DNA of 64,000 nt from Serratia proteamaculans_D. Lineage in GTDB: Bacteria; Pseudomonadota; Gammaproteobacteria; Enterobacterales; Enterobacteriaceae. This document shows, piece after piece, positions 12,497-21,145 of the stretch. The notes beneath the pieces were generated by a model, which worked only from the letters and a program-made list of their open reading frames with translations, was not told where the DNA came from and did no database searches. The stretch lies in NCBI RefSeq assembly GCF_049959315.1, contig NZ_CP188201.1, one strand, 5' to 3'. Every line of letters begins with the position of its first letter. The first letter of the stretch is position 1. The translations under genes and the position numbers were made by a program.

Positions 12497-12901
12497 ATGC
12501 GTGCTTTACCTCTCTGTTTGTTAGCGCTTGCGCTGGCAGGGTGTTCGTCGCAGCGTTTCGCGCCCCCTTCCACAAACAGCACCAGCAAACCGGCAGTAAC
12601 CACTCCGACCAAAACCACGCCAGCAGCGCGTCCGGCACCGGTTAAACTGTACAAAAGTGCAGAAGAATTAGTGGGCAAACCATTCCGCGATCTGGGTGAA
12701 GTCTCTGGCGAATCCTGCCAGACAACCGTTCAGGACTCACCACCGAATCTGGCGACTGCCCGTAAGCGCATGCAAATTCGCGCCTCTTATATGAAGGCCA
12801 ATGCCGTGCTGTTGCATGACTGCCAGATTGTCAGCGGTGTTGCCGGCTGTTACCAACAGGCCATTTGCCAGGGTTCAGCGCTTAACGTTTCGTCCAAATG
12901 A
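12497..12901 (+). CDS. rcsF: Outer-membrane lipoprotein sensor of the Rcs envelope stress system
   Basis: RcsF detects lipopolysaccharide and peptidoglycan damage and signals to IgaA, turning on the Rcs phosphorelay. The signal peptide ends in LALAGC with the lipidated Cys16. After a proline- and threonine-rich linker (residues about 20-48) comes the folded domain with the four disulfide cysteines C74, C109, C118 and C124, at the same positions as in E. coli. Length 134 is identical to E. coli RcsF. The stop codon overlaps the trmO start by four bases (ATGA). Confidence 0.95.
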   Translation: MRALPLCLLALALAGCSSQRFAPPSTNSTSKPAVTTPTKTTPAARPAPVKLYKSAEELVGKPFRDLGEVSGESCQTTVQDSPPNLATARKRMQIRASYMKANAVLLHDCQIVSGVAGCYQQAICQGSALNVSSK

Positions 12902-13605
12902 CCGAATTTGTTTTCAACCAGATCGGTACCATCCGCTCACCGTATAAAGAAAAGTTCGCCGTCCCCCGCCAACCGGGGTTAGTCGAAGACGGTGGCGGTG
13001 AGTTGGTGCTGCTGCCGCCCTATAATCAGGCGGAAGCGGTACGCGGACTCAGCGAATTCAGCCATCTGTGGGTGATGTTTATTTTCCATCAAACCATGGA
13101 AGGTGGCTGGCGCCCCACTGTCCGGCCACCCCGCCTCGGCGGTAATGCCCGGATGGGGGTTTTTGCCACCCGCTCAACCTTCCGCCCCAATCCGCTCGGT
13201 ATGTCACTGATCGAATTAAAAGACGTACGGGTGCAGGGCGGAGAAGTAGTGCTGGAGTTGGGCAGTCTCGATCTGGTTGACGGCACGCCGGTAGTAGACA
13301 TCAAACCCTATCTGCCGTTTGCCGAAAGCCAGCCGCAGGCCCGCGCCGGGTTTGCTCAGGCCGCGCCCGCCGGGGATATGCCGGTATGCTTTGCTCCAGA
13401 GGCGGAACAACAGCTGCTGCAACATCAGCGGCGTTATCCGCACCTGCGGCGCTTTATCAGCCAGGTGCTGGCTCAGGATCCGCGACCAGCCTACCGCAAG
13501 GGGCAAGCAGCAGAACGGGATTATGCTGTCTGGCTACTGGATTTCAACGTGCGCTGGCGAGTGGTGGGTCAACAAACCGAGGTGCTGTCTCTCGACCTGC
13601 GTTAA
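12898..13605 (+). CDS. trmO: tRNA (N6-threonylcarbamoyladenosine(37)-N6)-methyltransferase
   Basis: TrmO (formerly YaeB/TsaA) adds a methyl group to t6A37 of threonine tRNAs, using SAM, to give m6t6A. The TsaA/UPF0066 N-terminal domain is shown by FNQIGTIRSPYKEKFAVPRQPG, broken here into FNQIGTIRSP and KFAVPRQPG, and by FATRSTFRPNPLGMS, followed by DLVDGTPVVDIKPYLP. The C-terminal extension (about residues 160-235) is typical of the gamma-proteobacterial form. It overlaps rcsF by four bases, as is usual in this order. Confidence 0.93.
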   Translation: MTEFVFNQIGTIRSPYKEKFAVPRQPGLVEDGGGELVLLPPYNQAEAVRGLSEFSHLWVMFIFHQTMEGGWRPTVRPPRLGGNARMGVFATRSTFRPNPLGMSLIELKDVRVQGGEVVLELGSLDLVDGTPVVDIKPYLPFAESQPQARAGFAQAAPAGDMPVCFAPEAEQQLLQHQRRYPHLRRFISQVLAQDPRPAYRKGQAAERDYAVWLLDFNVRWRVVGQQTEVLSLDLR

Positions 13606-13623
13606 AATTCCACCGTCTCTCTT

Positions 13624-13652
13624 TTGACAACCCGCTCGCACTGGTAAACTAA
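13624..13652 (+). promoter_or_regulatory. Likely proS promoter
   Basis: A perfect -35 TTGACA (13624-13629) is followed by a -10-like TAAACTAA region; the spacing is 15 bases to TAAACT or 17 to AACTAA. It lies in the 123-base gap before proS. Confidence 0.5.
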
Positions 13653-13728
13653 ATTACTTTCGAAAATTTTGGCTGCCCTACTACTGGCAGCCGGTTGCAA
13701 TTTGCAGTTCTAACGGAACCAAAACACC

Positions 13729-15447
13729 ATGCGTACTAGCCAATATCTGCTCTCCACCCTGAAGGAGACACCTGCCGATGCCGAAGTGATCAGCCACCAG
13801 CTGATGCTGCGCGCCGGGATGATTCGCAAGCTGGCCTCCGGTCTTTATACCTGGTTGCCTACCGGCCTGCGCGTTCTGAAAAAGGTTGAAAACATCGTTC
13901 GCGAAGAAATGAACAATGCTAACGCGATCGAAGTCTGCATGCCGGTAGTACAACCTGCCGATCTGTGGCAGGAAAGCGGCCGTTGGGAACAGTATGGCCC
14001 TGAGCTGCTGCGCTTTGTCGATCGCGGCGATCGTCCATTCGTGCTGGGTCCAACCCACGAAGAAGTGATCACCGACCTGATCCGTAACGAGATCAGCTCT
14101 TACAAGCAGCTGCCGCTGAACTTCTTCCAGATTCAGACCAAGTTCCGTGATGAAGTCCGCCCACGTTTCGGCGTTATGCGCTCTCGTGAATTCCTGATGA
14201 AGGATGCTTACTCCTTCCATACCTCACAGGAATCGCTGCAAGCAACCTACGAAGCGATGTATGAAGCCTACAGCAAAATCTTCAGCCGTATGGGCCTGGA
14301 CTTCCGTCCGGTACATGCCGATACCGGTTCGATCGGCGGTAGTGCATCACATGAGTTCCAGGTACTGGCCGACAGCGGTGAAGACGATATCGTGTTTTCT
14401 ACCGGCTCCGACTTTGCCGCCAATATCGAACTGGCAGAAGCGGTTGCACCGGCTGAACCACGTGCAGCAGCCAGTGAAGAGCTGCGCATTGTGGACACCC
14501 CGAACGCCAAGACCATTGCTGAACTGGTAGAGCAATTCCAGCTGCCGGTGACGAAAACAGTCAAGACGTTGCTGGTGCGTGCTAAAGAAGAGAGCGGCCA
14601 CAAGCTGGTTGCCCTGTTGGTGCGTGGCGATCACGAACTGAACGAAATCAAAGCCGAGAAGCTGCCGCAGGTTGCAGCTCCTCTGGTCTTTGCTACCGAA
14701 GAAGAGATCCGCGCTATCGTGGGTGCAGGCCCTGGTTCACTCGGCCCGGTCAATTTGCAGGTTCCCGTGGTTGCCGATCGCAGCGTAGCGGCGATGAGTG
14801 ATTTTGGCGCCGGCGCCAACATCGACGGCAAACACTACTTCGGCATCAACTGGGAGCGCGATCTGCCGCTGCCACAGGTTGCCGATATTCGTAACGTCGT
14901 TGAAGGCGATGCCAGCCCGGACGGTAAAGGCACATTGCTGATCAAACGCGGTATTGAAGTGGGCCATATCTTCCAGCTCGGCACCAAATACTCGGAAGCG
15001 ATGAAAGCCACAGTACAGGGTGAAGACGGCCGTAATCAGGTGCTGACCATGGGTTGTTACGGTATCGGGGTCACCCGCGTGGTCGCTGCCGCTATCGAGC
15101 AGAACCATGACGAGCGCGGCATCATCTGGCCGGACGCTATCGCGCCATTCCAGGTGGCTATTCTGCCAATGAACATGCACAAATCCTTCCGCGTGCAGGC
15201 GCTGGCGGAGGAGTTGTACAACACTCTGCGTTCCCACGGTATCGACGTGATCCTCGACGACCGTAAAGAACGTCCAGGCGTGATGTTCGCGGATATGGAA
15301 CTGATTGGTGTACCGCACTCTATCGTAATCGGCGATCGTAACCTCGACAGCGAAGAGATTGAGTACAAAAACCGCCGTGTCGGCGAGAAGCGAATGATTA
15401 AAACCGGCGAAGTCATTGATTTCCTGCTGGGGCAGATCAAGCGCTAA
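13729..15447 (+). CDS. proS: Prolyl-tRNA synthetase
   Basis: Charges tRNA-Pro with proline in the cytoplasm. It is a bacterial-type class II synthetase: motif 1 around residues 45-80, motif 2 in FRDEVRPRFGVMRSREFLMKD (its start FRDEVRPRFG and end REFLMKDAYSFH), the YbaK-like editing insertion at about residues 230-390, motif 3 in GCYGIGVTR, and the C-terminal anticodon-binding domain from about 470. Length 572 equals the E. coli enzyme. It has its own upstream promoter candidate and a strong terminator shared with nlpE. Confidence 0.97.
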   Translation: MRTSQYLLSTLKETPADAEVISHQLMLRAGMIRKLASGLYTWLPTGLRVLKKVENIVREEMNNANAIEVCMPVVQPADLWQESGRWEQYGPELLRFVDRGDRPFVLGPTHEEVITDLIRNEISSYKQLPLNFFQIQTKFRDEVRPRFGVMRSREFLMKDAYSFHTSQESLQATYEAMYEAYSKIFSRMGLDFRPVHADTGSIGGSASHEFQVLADSGEDDIVFSTGSDFAANIELAEAVAPAEPRAAASEELRIVDTPNAKTIAELVEQFQLPVTKTVKTLLVRAKEESGHKLVALLVRGDHELNEIKAEKLPQVAAPLVFATEEEIRAIVGAGPGSLGPVNLQVPVVADRSVAAMSDFGAGANIDGKHYFGINWERDLPLPQVADIRNVVEGDASPDGKGTLLIKRGIEVGHIFQLGTKYSEAMKATVQGEDGRNQVLTMGCYGIGVTRVVAAAIEQNHDERGIIWPDAIAPFQVAILPMNMHKSFRVQALAEELYNTLRSHGIDVILDDRKERPGVMFADMELIGVPHSIVIGDRNLDSEEIEYKNRRVGEKRMIKTGEVIDFLLGQIKR

Positions 15448-15465
15448 TCCGCTATCGCAGAAACT

Positions 15466-15491
15466 AAAAACCCGCCTAGGCGGGTTTTTTT
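15466..15491. terminator. Bidirectional terminator between proS and nlpE
   Basis: Ten-base-pair stem AAAACCCGCC / GGCGGGTTTT, flanked by A and T runs, so it should stop transcription of the convergent genes proS and nlpE in both directions. Confidence 0.88.
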
Positions 15492-15498
15492 ATGGCTG

Positions 15499-16182
15499 TT
15501 ATTTGCTGTCGCAATTTTTACTGCGGTCGAAGGCTATTTTACCGTCCGGCACCAGCGCCTTCTCGGTTAACCCCTCTTCCATTGACGGCTGAACGCTAAA
15601 GTGACCGTTCAGGGTCAGGAACACCGGCTCACCCGGCGTTTTGTACGCCTTGGCATACCCCTGCTCCAGCGCGATAGTATTGTCGACCGGGAAGGTTTTA
15701 CCGGTGGCGCAATCTTTGAACACCGCTGCATCCGCCATGTAGGTGTAGCTGCCTTTCAGCGACATCGGTGTTTTAGGCAAGGCTTTCTCTACCGGATCAA
15801 GGCGGTAATTCAACTGCGACTCAATCGGCATGCCGGTTTGGTCCAGCATTTCCAAACTTTTACCTACCGGGCGGAAATAACGCTTGTCACCACGGCTGTC
15901 GGTCAGCACCAGCTTATCGGCGGTACGCGCCCATTTGCCGTAATCGGCAAAGGTTTGATCGCCGTCTTTGGTGCCGCGATAGGTTTCCTGCAGGACGAAA
16001 GTACCGTCTTTATCCAGGAATAATGCGGTATCCAGACCACCGCAGTCAGCACAAGGCAGCACGCCCTGATAACTTTGTTGCATCGCCTGTAGCGGTTGTT
16101 CTTTCGGCTGGAAGTGGTTATTACATCCCAGTAACGAAAGTGCCCCTGCCGTTAAAAACAGGGCCAGTGTTATTTTCTTCAC
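15499..16182 (-). CDS. nlpE: Copper/adhesion-sensing outer-membrane lipoprotein NlpE
   Basis: NlpE (CutF) activates the Cpx envelope stress response on surface contact and with lipoprotein-trafficking or redox faults. The signal peptide ends in LSLLGC with lipidated Cys20. The N-terminal domain carries the CADC (CxxC) motif after GVLPC; a second cysteine pair lies in the C-terminal domain (FKDCATGK and the end KNCDSK). 227 residues, slightly shorter than the 236 of E. coli. The start is GTG, with AGGAG seven bases upstream. It is last in a likely yaeQ-arfB-nlpE transcript. Confidence 0.93.
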   Translation of the reverse strand: MKKITLALFLTAGALSLLGCNNHFQPKEQPLQAMQQSYQGVLPCADCGGLDTALFLDKDGTFVLQETYRGTKDGDQTFADYGKWARTADKLVLTDSRGDKRYFRPVGKSLEMLDQTGMPIESQLNYRLDPVEKALPKTPMSLKGSYTYMADAAVFKDCATGKTFPVDNTIALEQGYAKAYKTPGEPVFLTLNGHFSVQPSMEEGLTEKALVPDGKIAFDRSKNCDSK

Positions 16183-16211
16183 AGTTATTCTCCTACTGTG
16201 TTCATGTGTCC

Positions 16212-16625
16212 TTAAGTGCGGATCTTGCCGCGCAGCGCTTTAGTCGCGCCTTTCCGTACCTTGCCTTCCAGACGACGCAATTTTGCCCCTTTGGTGGGTT
16301 TGGTCGCCCTGCGAGTTTTTTCTACCACCATCGCCTGCTGGATCAAAGTGACCAGCCTGGCCAACGCCGCCTCGCGGTTTAATTCCTGACTGCGATATTC
16401 CTGCGCTTTGATAATCACCACGCCATCGGCGGTAATTAAATGATTATTCAGGGCCAGCAGCCGTTCCTTATAATACTCTGGCAGGCTGGATGCCCGGATG
16501 TCAAAGCGCAAATGGATAGCCGTTGAGGTTTTGTTCACGTGCTGGCCACCCGCGCCCTGCGCGCGGATCGCCGTCAATTCCACTTCGTTATCCGGTATGG
16601 CTACATTTCTTGACAGTTCAAGCAC
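16212..16625 (-). CDS. arfB: Alternative ribosome-rescue factor B (peptidyl-tRNA hydrolase)
   Basis: ArfB (YaeJ) enters stalled ribosomes lacking a stop codon and hydrolyses the peptidyl-tRNA. The catalytic GGQ motif lies in RAQGAGGQHVNKTSTAIHLR (cut: AQGAGGQHVNK, then STAIHLRFD), near residue 28. The basic tail rich in K and R (from about residue 105) that lies in the mRNA channel is present. 137 residues, close to the 140 in E. coli. The start is GTG, three bases after the yaeQ stop codon, which suggests translational coupling. Confidence 0.94.
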   Translation of the reverse strand: MLELSRNVAIPDNEVELTAIRAQGAGGQHVNKTSTAIHLRFDIRASSLPEYYKERLLALNNHLITADGVVIIKAQEYRSQELNREAALARLVTLIQQAMVVEKTRRATKPTKGAKLRRLEGKVRKGATKALRGKIRT

Positions 16626-16628
16626 CGG

Positions 16629-17177
16629 TCACACCTGCGCCTGTTGCCACTCGGCAAACTGGATTTCCAGACTATTCTGAGCATCGGAAAGCCAGATAGT
16701 TCCCTCTTGCAGCGTAGCCTGCAGCGTCATATTGCGGCTGGCCAACGCCGCCAGTTTGGTTAATTGTTCATCATCCAGGAAACGGATGCTTAGGTTTTTG
16801 TGGTTTGCCACTTTGCCTTGCATCGATTGCCACCACACGTGGCCAGCACGTTCGCCGTAAGCATACAGCACCACTCGCGGTGACTGGTTGCAGGCCTTCT
16901 TGATACGTTTTTCATCCGGCAGGCCCATTTCAATCCACATTTCCAGCCCGTTATGATCGTTTCGTCGCCAGATTTCCGGCTCATCATCGGCGCTCAGGCC
17001 TTTGGTAAATACCAGTCGCTCATCGGCATGACAGATCCAGGCCAGCAGACGCAGCATCATGCGCTGTTCAGTTTCGGAAGGATGCTGGGCCAGGGTAAGC
17101 GTGGCGTCGTGGTAGAAGTGACGATCCATATCAGCGATATTGACCGTGGCTTTATAAATAGTAGCTTTCAGCGCCAT
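16629..17177 (-). CDS. yaeQ: YaeQ family protein
   Basis: Conserved protein of the YaeQ family, once described as able to replace RfaH in haemolysin expression; its fold resembles PD-(D/E)XK nucleases, but its true role is unclear. The start is set at the ATG giving MALKATIYKATVNIADMDRH (182 residues, as in E. coli, 181); a longer in-frame reading would add 56 unrelated residues. Conserved stretches are HPSETEQRMMLRLLAW and GLSADDEPE. First in the yaeQ-arfB-nlpE set, divergent from yaeP. Confidence 0.92.
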   Translation of the reverse strand: MALKATIYKATVNIADMDRHFYHDATLTLAQHPSETEQRMMLRLLAWICHADERLVFTKGLSADDEPEIWRRNDHNGLEMWIEMGLPDEKRIKKACNQSPRVVLYAYGERAGHVWWQSMQGKVANHKNLSIRFLDDEQLTKLAALASRNMTLQATLQEGTIWLSDAQNSLEIQFAEWQQAQV

Positions 17178-17390
17178 GGGTGACCTCATTATTATCAGGC
17201 GACAGTGTACTTGATTTGGCCCAACCGCGGCCAGCACGGCCGGGCAAAGCCCGGTGCGAAAGCCGCGCGGAGGTGCTAATAACTCCACAATAGCTGTGCT
17301 ATAGTCGTCTAGGATAGAGTCAGGCTCCGAGTGCCTGCGCCTCATCGCTATAAGGCTTCGATGACGCAGAGGTTCTTAAGGGAGGAAACT

Positions 17391-17591
17391 GTGCAACAAT
17401 ACTGTGAGTTAGTACGCCGTTTTTACGCCGAGATCGGCAGTGGTGATCTCGGCTACGTGCCTGATGCGTTAGCATGTGTATTAAAGGCATTGGACGAAGT
17501 TGCTGCGAATAGCACGCTACCGTCCTCCGTTAGGGAACAGGCGGCCTTTGCCGCCGCTAACTTATTGGTGAGCGACTATGTTGATGAATGA
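17391..17591 (+). CDS. yaeP: YaeP family protein
   Basis: Small protein of unknown function, 66 residues as in E. coli. The start is GTG, chosen because GGGAGG lies a few bases upstream and because the protein then aligns end to end with YaeP (QQYCELVRRFYAEIGSGDLG, ending NLLVSDYVDE). A longer in-frame reading adds 20 residues with no ribosome site. It overlaps the next gene, rof, by eight bases, so the two are translated as a pair. Confidence 0.88.
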   Translation: MQQYCELVRRFYAEIGSGDLGYVPDALACVLKALDEVAANSTLPSSVREQAAFAAANLLVSDYVDE

Positions 17592-17841
17592 TGAGTACCA
17601 ATCCATCAATTGCGATGACTATGAAAGCCTGGAACTCGCCTGTCAGCATAACTACATTCTGAAGCTGGAGTTACGCGACGGAGAAAAATTCGAAGGCAAA
17701 GCCACCGAGCTGAAGTTTACCAAGGGCGTTGAGTACCTGATTATCGATCGGGCCGGCGACGCTCTCAGCTTGCGTCTGGATCACATCCTCAGTTTCAGTC
17801 ATCCGGAAATCGGTACCGTGGTCGTCAGCCTGTCTGATTGA
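17584..17841 (+). CDS. rof: Rho-binding antiterminator Rof
   Basis: Rof (YaeO) binds the transcription terminator Rho and blocks its RNA entry. The small Sm-like beta-barrel is reflected by DDYESLELACQHN and the conserved end LSFSHPEIGTVVVSLSD. 85 residues, with the ATG in MNDEYQSINCDD chosen to match E. coli (84). Two codons upstream is another ATG. It overlaps yaeP by eight bases. Confidence 0.92.
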   Translation: MNDEYQSINCDDYESLELACQHNYILKLELRDGEKFEGKATELKFTKGVEYLIIDRAGDALSLRLDHILSFSHPEIGTVVVSLSD

Positions 17842-17892
17842 TTTAGCGGTAACGCCATCCCAACAGGGCAGCCCAACGGCTGCCCTCGTCAT

Positions 17893-17944
17893 TTAGGGTT
17901 TTAAACTGGCTAGGGTTTGAGACTGGCCTAGGGTTTGAGACTGG
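17893..17944. repeat. Three tandem 17-18 base repeats at the cytochrome c 3' end
   Basis: The unit CTAGGGTTTGAGACTGG occurs exactly at 17910 and 17928, with a degenerate copy TTAGGGTTTTAAACTGG at 17893. The copy at 17928 encodes the last residues and stop codon of the minus-strand cytochrome gene; the others lie just after the stop. A slippage duplication of the gene tail explains it. Confidence 0.75.
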
Positions 17945-18245
17945 AATAGTAGGCCGCCAGATCGGCAATATCCGCATCAGACAGCGGGGAAACATAGGCT
18001 TTCATCACTTCCGCCTGCCCCCCGTTACGCTCGCCTTTCTTATAAGCCTGCAACGCATGCTCGAGATACATGGCGTTTTGCCCCGCCAGATTCGGGTACA
18101 TCGGCATCGACACCTTCCCTTCAGCCCCATGGCACGCCATACAACTGGCGGATTTATCCTTACCCGCAGCCGCATCGCCCGCCGCCATTGCAGGCAGGCT
18201 GAACAGACCCAACACTACCGCCATTGCGCTCACAAATTTCATCAT
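17928..18245 (-). CDS. Periplasmic class I cytochrome c (c4/c553-like)
   Basis: Small soluble electron carrier of 105 residues. A Sec signal peptide ends at AMA-AGD (residues 20-22). The haem-binding CMACH follows (C35, C38, H39), and the fold shows the c4-type motifs YPNLAGQ, then LSDADIADLAAYYSSL near the end; the axial methionine is likely the one in AEVMKAY. Two adjacent ATG codons are possible starts (18245 or 18242); the second is better spaced from GAGGA. It lies 17 bases after tilS in the same direction, so may be cotranscribed. Not present at this place in E. coli. Its electron partners are unknown. Confidence 0.85.
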   Translation of the reverse strand: MMKFVSAMAVVLGLFSLPAMAAGDAAAGKDKSASCMACHGAEGKVSMPMYPNLAGQNAMYLEHALQAYKKGERNGGQAEVMKAYVSPLSDADIADLAAYYSSLKP

Positions 18246-18262
18246 GGTTCCTCAGTCTATTA

Positions 18263-19573
18263 TTATTTTTTACGCCAGTGCAGCCGCCAGGGCTGCTGCC
18301 CCTCGGGCGTTTGTCCGGCCTCGCTGACAAAAATCCCCAGCGCCGCAATAAGCTGGTCATCATAATAGATCAACGGGGTACGCTCACGCTGCCACGGAGG
18401 AATACCCAACTCCTGCCACAATTTTTTGATCGGGCGAGAATGCGCGCGGCCAAGGATGCGGTGTTTGCCCTGAGCGGTAAAACGGATGCTCACTTTTTGC
18501 TGTGATTGCGGCGCACGCAGACAGATGTCGCCTTCCCCACTAACCAGTTCACCCAAGCCATCCGGCAGCATCAGTGAATCATCCATTGACCAGCTTAGAC
18601 TGATTTCACGCAGATCGGCCATCAGCGGCAGCAGATAGAAACGACGACGGAAGCGGCGGAACTGATATTGTCCCAATTGCAGTTGGGGTTCGGCGTCCTC
18701 GCGGCTAAGCGCCACTTCTTCCCATAAACGCTGTAACTGTTCGCGAGAAGGCATGGTGACGCCAAATAGCGCGATCCAACGGCGTAACAAGGCGAAACGT
18801 CGGGCCGGTGAACACGTCAGCAGGCCATCAATCGCCAGCGCACGGTCTTCGTCGAGCAGCTTGTGCAGTTGTTCTGCCAGCAACTCATCCAGCAATTGCT
18901 CTTGCTCGGCACACAGGCTGGCACTACGTGCCGTCGCCGCAGCAAAGTGCGGCCAGCGCTGATTCAGTAGCGGCAACACCTGCAGGCGCAAAAAGTTGCG
19001 GTCAAAACGTGGGTCCTGATTACTGTCGTCTTCAATCCAGCTGAGCTGATGTTGCTGCGCGTAGGCCTCCAACTGCTGGCGGGAGTAGCCCAGCAATGGA
19101 CGCAGCAAATGATTATCCCCCAGCGACGTCTGTGCAGCCATGGCCGACAGACCCGCCGGGCCGCTGCCACGCTTTAGTGCCAGCAGGAAGGTTTCACTTT
19201 GGTCGTCAAGGTGTTGCGCGGTAAGCAAGGTTTCATCGGCCGCCAGCGTGCTGGCAAAAGCCGAGTAGCGTGCCGCCCGGGCTGCGGCTTCGATACCGCC
19301 CTGCTGGCTATCAACCTGCACGTGCTGAACCACCAGGGGGAGCTGCCAGGCAACGCATTGTTGCCGACAGTGTGTTACCCACTGGTCGGCAAAAGCACTC
19401 AGGCCGTGGTGCACGTGCACCGCGCGAAGCTGCAAGTCCGGCAATTGCTGCCGCAACCCCACCAGCAGGTGCAACAGCACGCTGGAATCCAGCCCGCCGC
19501 TGAATGCCACCAGCAAGTGCCGGTGTGCACCCAAGTGGCGGGCAAGCTGTGCGGATAATTGATTGTTATTCAT
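18263..19573 (-). CDS. tilS: tRNA(Ile)-lysidine synthase
   Basis: Converts cytidine 34 of the CAU-anticodon isoleucine tRNA to lysidine with ATP and lysine, so that it reads AUA. The N-type ATP-pyrophosphatase loop SGGLDSS is at residues 25-31, preceded by HLLVAF. The N-terminal catalytic domain, a middle TilS domain and the C-terminal domain (HRILGRAHSRPIKKLWQE region) are all present. 436 residues, compared with 432 in E. coli. Its use of lysine is incidental to the nearby lysine decarboxylase genes. Confidence 0.95.
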   Translation of the reverse strand: MNNNQLSAQLARHLGAHRHLLVAFSGGLDSSVLLHLLVGLRQQLPDLQLRAVHVHHGLSAFADQWVTHCRQQCVAWQLPLVVQHVQVDSQQGGIEAAARAARYSAFASTLAADETLLTAQHLDDQSETFLLALKRGSGPAGLSAMAAQTSLGDNHLLRPLLGYSRQQLEAYAQQHQLSWIEDDSNQDPRFDRNFLRLQVLPLLNQRWPHFAAATARSASLCAEQEQLLDELLAEQLHKLLDEDRALAIDGLLTCSPARRFALLRRWIALFGVTMPSREQLQRLWEEVALSREDAEPQLQLGQYQFRRFRRRFYLLPLMADLREISLSWSMDDSLMLPDGLGELVSGEGDICLRAPQSQQKVSIRFTAQGKHRILGRAHSRPIKKLWQELGIPPWQRERTPLIYYDDQLIAALGIFVSEAGQTPEGQQPWRLHWRKK

Positions 19574-19629
19574 TGGTTAGGCTTAATGACGTCCAGATAG
19601 CTGCACGTTAACCCCCGTCATACCATCAA

Positions 19630-21078
19630 TCAAGCATTAACCGCACGGATATGACGGCCGGCCAGCAACCACCACATGGCCAACACCGCCACCACTGCCG
19701 CCGTGCACCCCATCGCCCACCAGCCAATTTGAGCAAACAGGTGGACATAGGCCTGTGCCGTCGCCCCCGTAGCCGGATCTTCGGCGGTTTGACCGGCGAT
19801 AATACCGGCCAGATAATTGGCTATCGAACCGGTGGTCAACATATAGATGCCGGTCAGCACCCCGGTAGCTCCGGGGATATTCAGTCGGGTAATCTGTGCC
19901 ATGGCGACCGGATCGATAAACAATTCGGCAAGCCCCATCACCGACAGCCCGGCGATCATCAGGCTCATCGAGCCCTGGCCGTAACGGGCGTTAAGCGCCA
20001 TCAGGGTAAAGCCCACGCCAATCAGCAGTAAACCAAAGGCAAACTTTCCCCAAATCCGCAGAGTGCGGCTGCCATTACCGTTGCCCCGCACCAGCCAGGC
20101 CAGCATCACACCGCCAAACATCACGGCAAAAGCGTTAACCGACTGGAACAATGCGGTCGGCACCGTCCAGGAAAACCATTGGCGGTCGACAAAGTGATCG
20201 ATAAACAGGCTGATTGAACTTCCGCCCTGCTGGGCAAAGGCCCAGAACAAGGTGCCCAACAGCATCAACATCACTATCTGCCACAGCCCACGGCGCTGCA
20301 CTGTTGTAGCCCGGGCCATAATACGGATCACCATCACGACGGCGGCGGCACACACCAGCATCAGTAATTGACCGGCCAGGTCGTAAATGAACAGTGAAGT
20401 GAAGAACAAGGGTGCCAACAGCAGCATGGCACTCAGCCATACCCAGTTAGGTACCCGCAGCGTGGTAACGCACATCTGCGCCCTATCCACACCACGCGTG
20501 TGGCTAAAATGACGGCTGCCGAACAGGAAAATCGTCAACCCGGCCAGCATACCGATACCCGCCAGCGCAAAGCCGACGTGCCAGCCGTAGCGTTCTGCCG
20601 CCAGCCCACAGGCAATGGGTGCCAGGATCGAACCCACGTTACCGGCGGCATACAACAGTGAAAAGCCCCCTTCCCGGCGCGAATCTTGCGGTTGATACAA
20701 CTCGCCCAGCAGGCAGCTGATATTGGATTTAAACAGGCCGTAGCCACAGATGATGATCGACAGCGCCAGGTAGAGTGAATTTGCCGATACGGCGCTCAGG
20801 CCGAGCACGATATGGCCCAAAGTCATCAATACTGCGCCAGCAATCACCGCAACGCGGTTGCCCAGCAGGCGATCGGCAAGCAGGCCGCCGAGGATCGGCG
20901 TGACGTAGACCAGAGAAGCGTAGGCGCTATAGAGGCTAATGGCGCGGCTATCGGAATAACCAAGTTGGTGGGTAAGATAGAGAATAAGTAACGCACGCAT
21001 GCCGTAAAAGCTGAAATATTCCCAAATTTGTATGGCTACGACATAGTAGATTGCGCGCGGCTGTGAGGGTGTTTTCAT
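19630..21078 (-). CDS. dtpC: Dipeptide/tripeptide permease (POT family)
   Basis: Proton-coupled di/tripeptide importer with 12 or more membrane helices. The start MKTPSQPRAIYYVVAIQIW and the POT signatures (EYFSFYGMRALL, then GYGLFKSNISCLLGELY, and GGFSLLYAAGNVGSI) match E. coli DtpC (YjdL) more closely than DtpD. DtpC-type carriers favour lysine-containing dipeptides. The position directly downstream of cadA repeats the E. coli cadB-cadA-dtpC order and fits a role in feeding lysine to the decarboxylase. A hairpin in the 67-base gap after cadA may reduce read-through into it. Confidence 0.9.
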   Translation of the reverse strand: MKTPSQPRAIYYVVAIQIWEYFSFYGMRALLILYLTHQLGYSDSRAISLYSAYASLVYVTPILGGLLADRLLGNRVAVIAGAVLMTLGHIVLGLSAVSANSLYLALSIIICGYGLFKSNISCLLGELYQPQDSRREGGFSLLYAAGNVGSILAPIACGLAAERYGWHVGFALAGIGMLAGLTIFLFGSRHFSHTRGVDRAQMCVTTLRVPNWVWLSAMLLLAPLFFTSLFIYDLAGQLLMLVCAAAVVMVIRIMARATTVQRRGLWQIVMLMLLGTLFWAFAQQGGSSISLFIDHFVDRQWFSWTVPTALFQSVNAFAVMFGGVMLAWLVRGNGNGSRTLRIWGKFAFGLLLIGVGFTLMALNARYGQGSMSLMIAGLSVMGLAELFIDPVAMAQITRLNIPGATGVLTGIYMLTTGSIANYLAGIIAGQTAEDPATGATAQAYVHLFAQIGWWAMGCTAAVVAVLAMWWLLAGRHIRAVNA

Positions 21079-21106
21079 GGTTTTCTCCCATCAGTCGGGG
21101 AACGAC

Positions 21107-21133
21107 AAAAGGGGAAGCGCAAGCGCCTCCCCC
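21107..21133 (-). terminator. Hairpin (attenuator) between cadA and dtpC
   Basis: On the minus strand a 10-bp stem, GGGGAGGCGC with GCGCTTCCCC (one G-U pair, tight loop), followed by TTTT. It probably ends much cadBA transcription before dtpC. Confidence 0.65.
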
Positions 21134-21145
21134 TTGTTATTTCAC

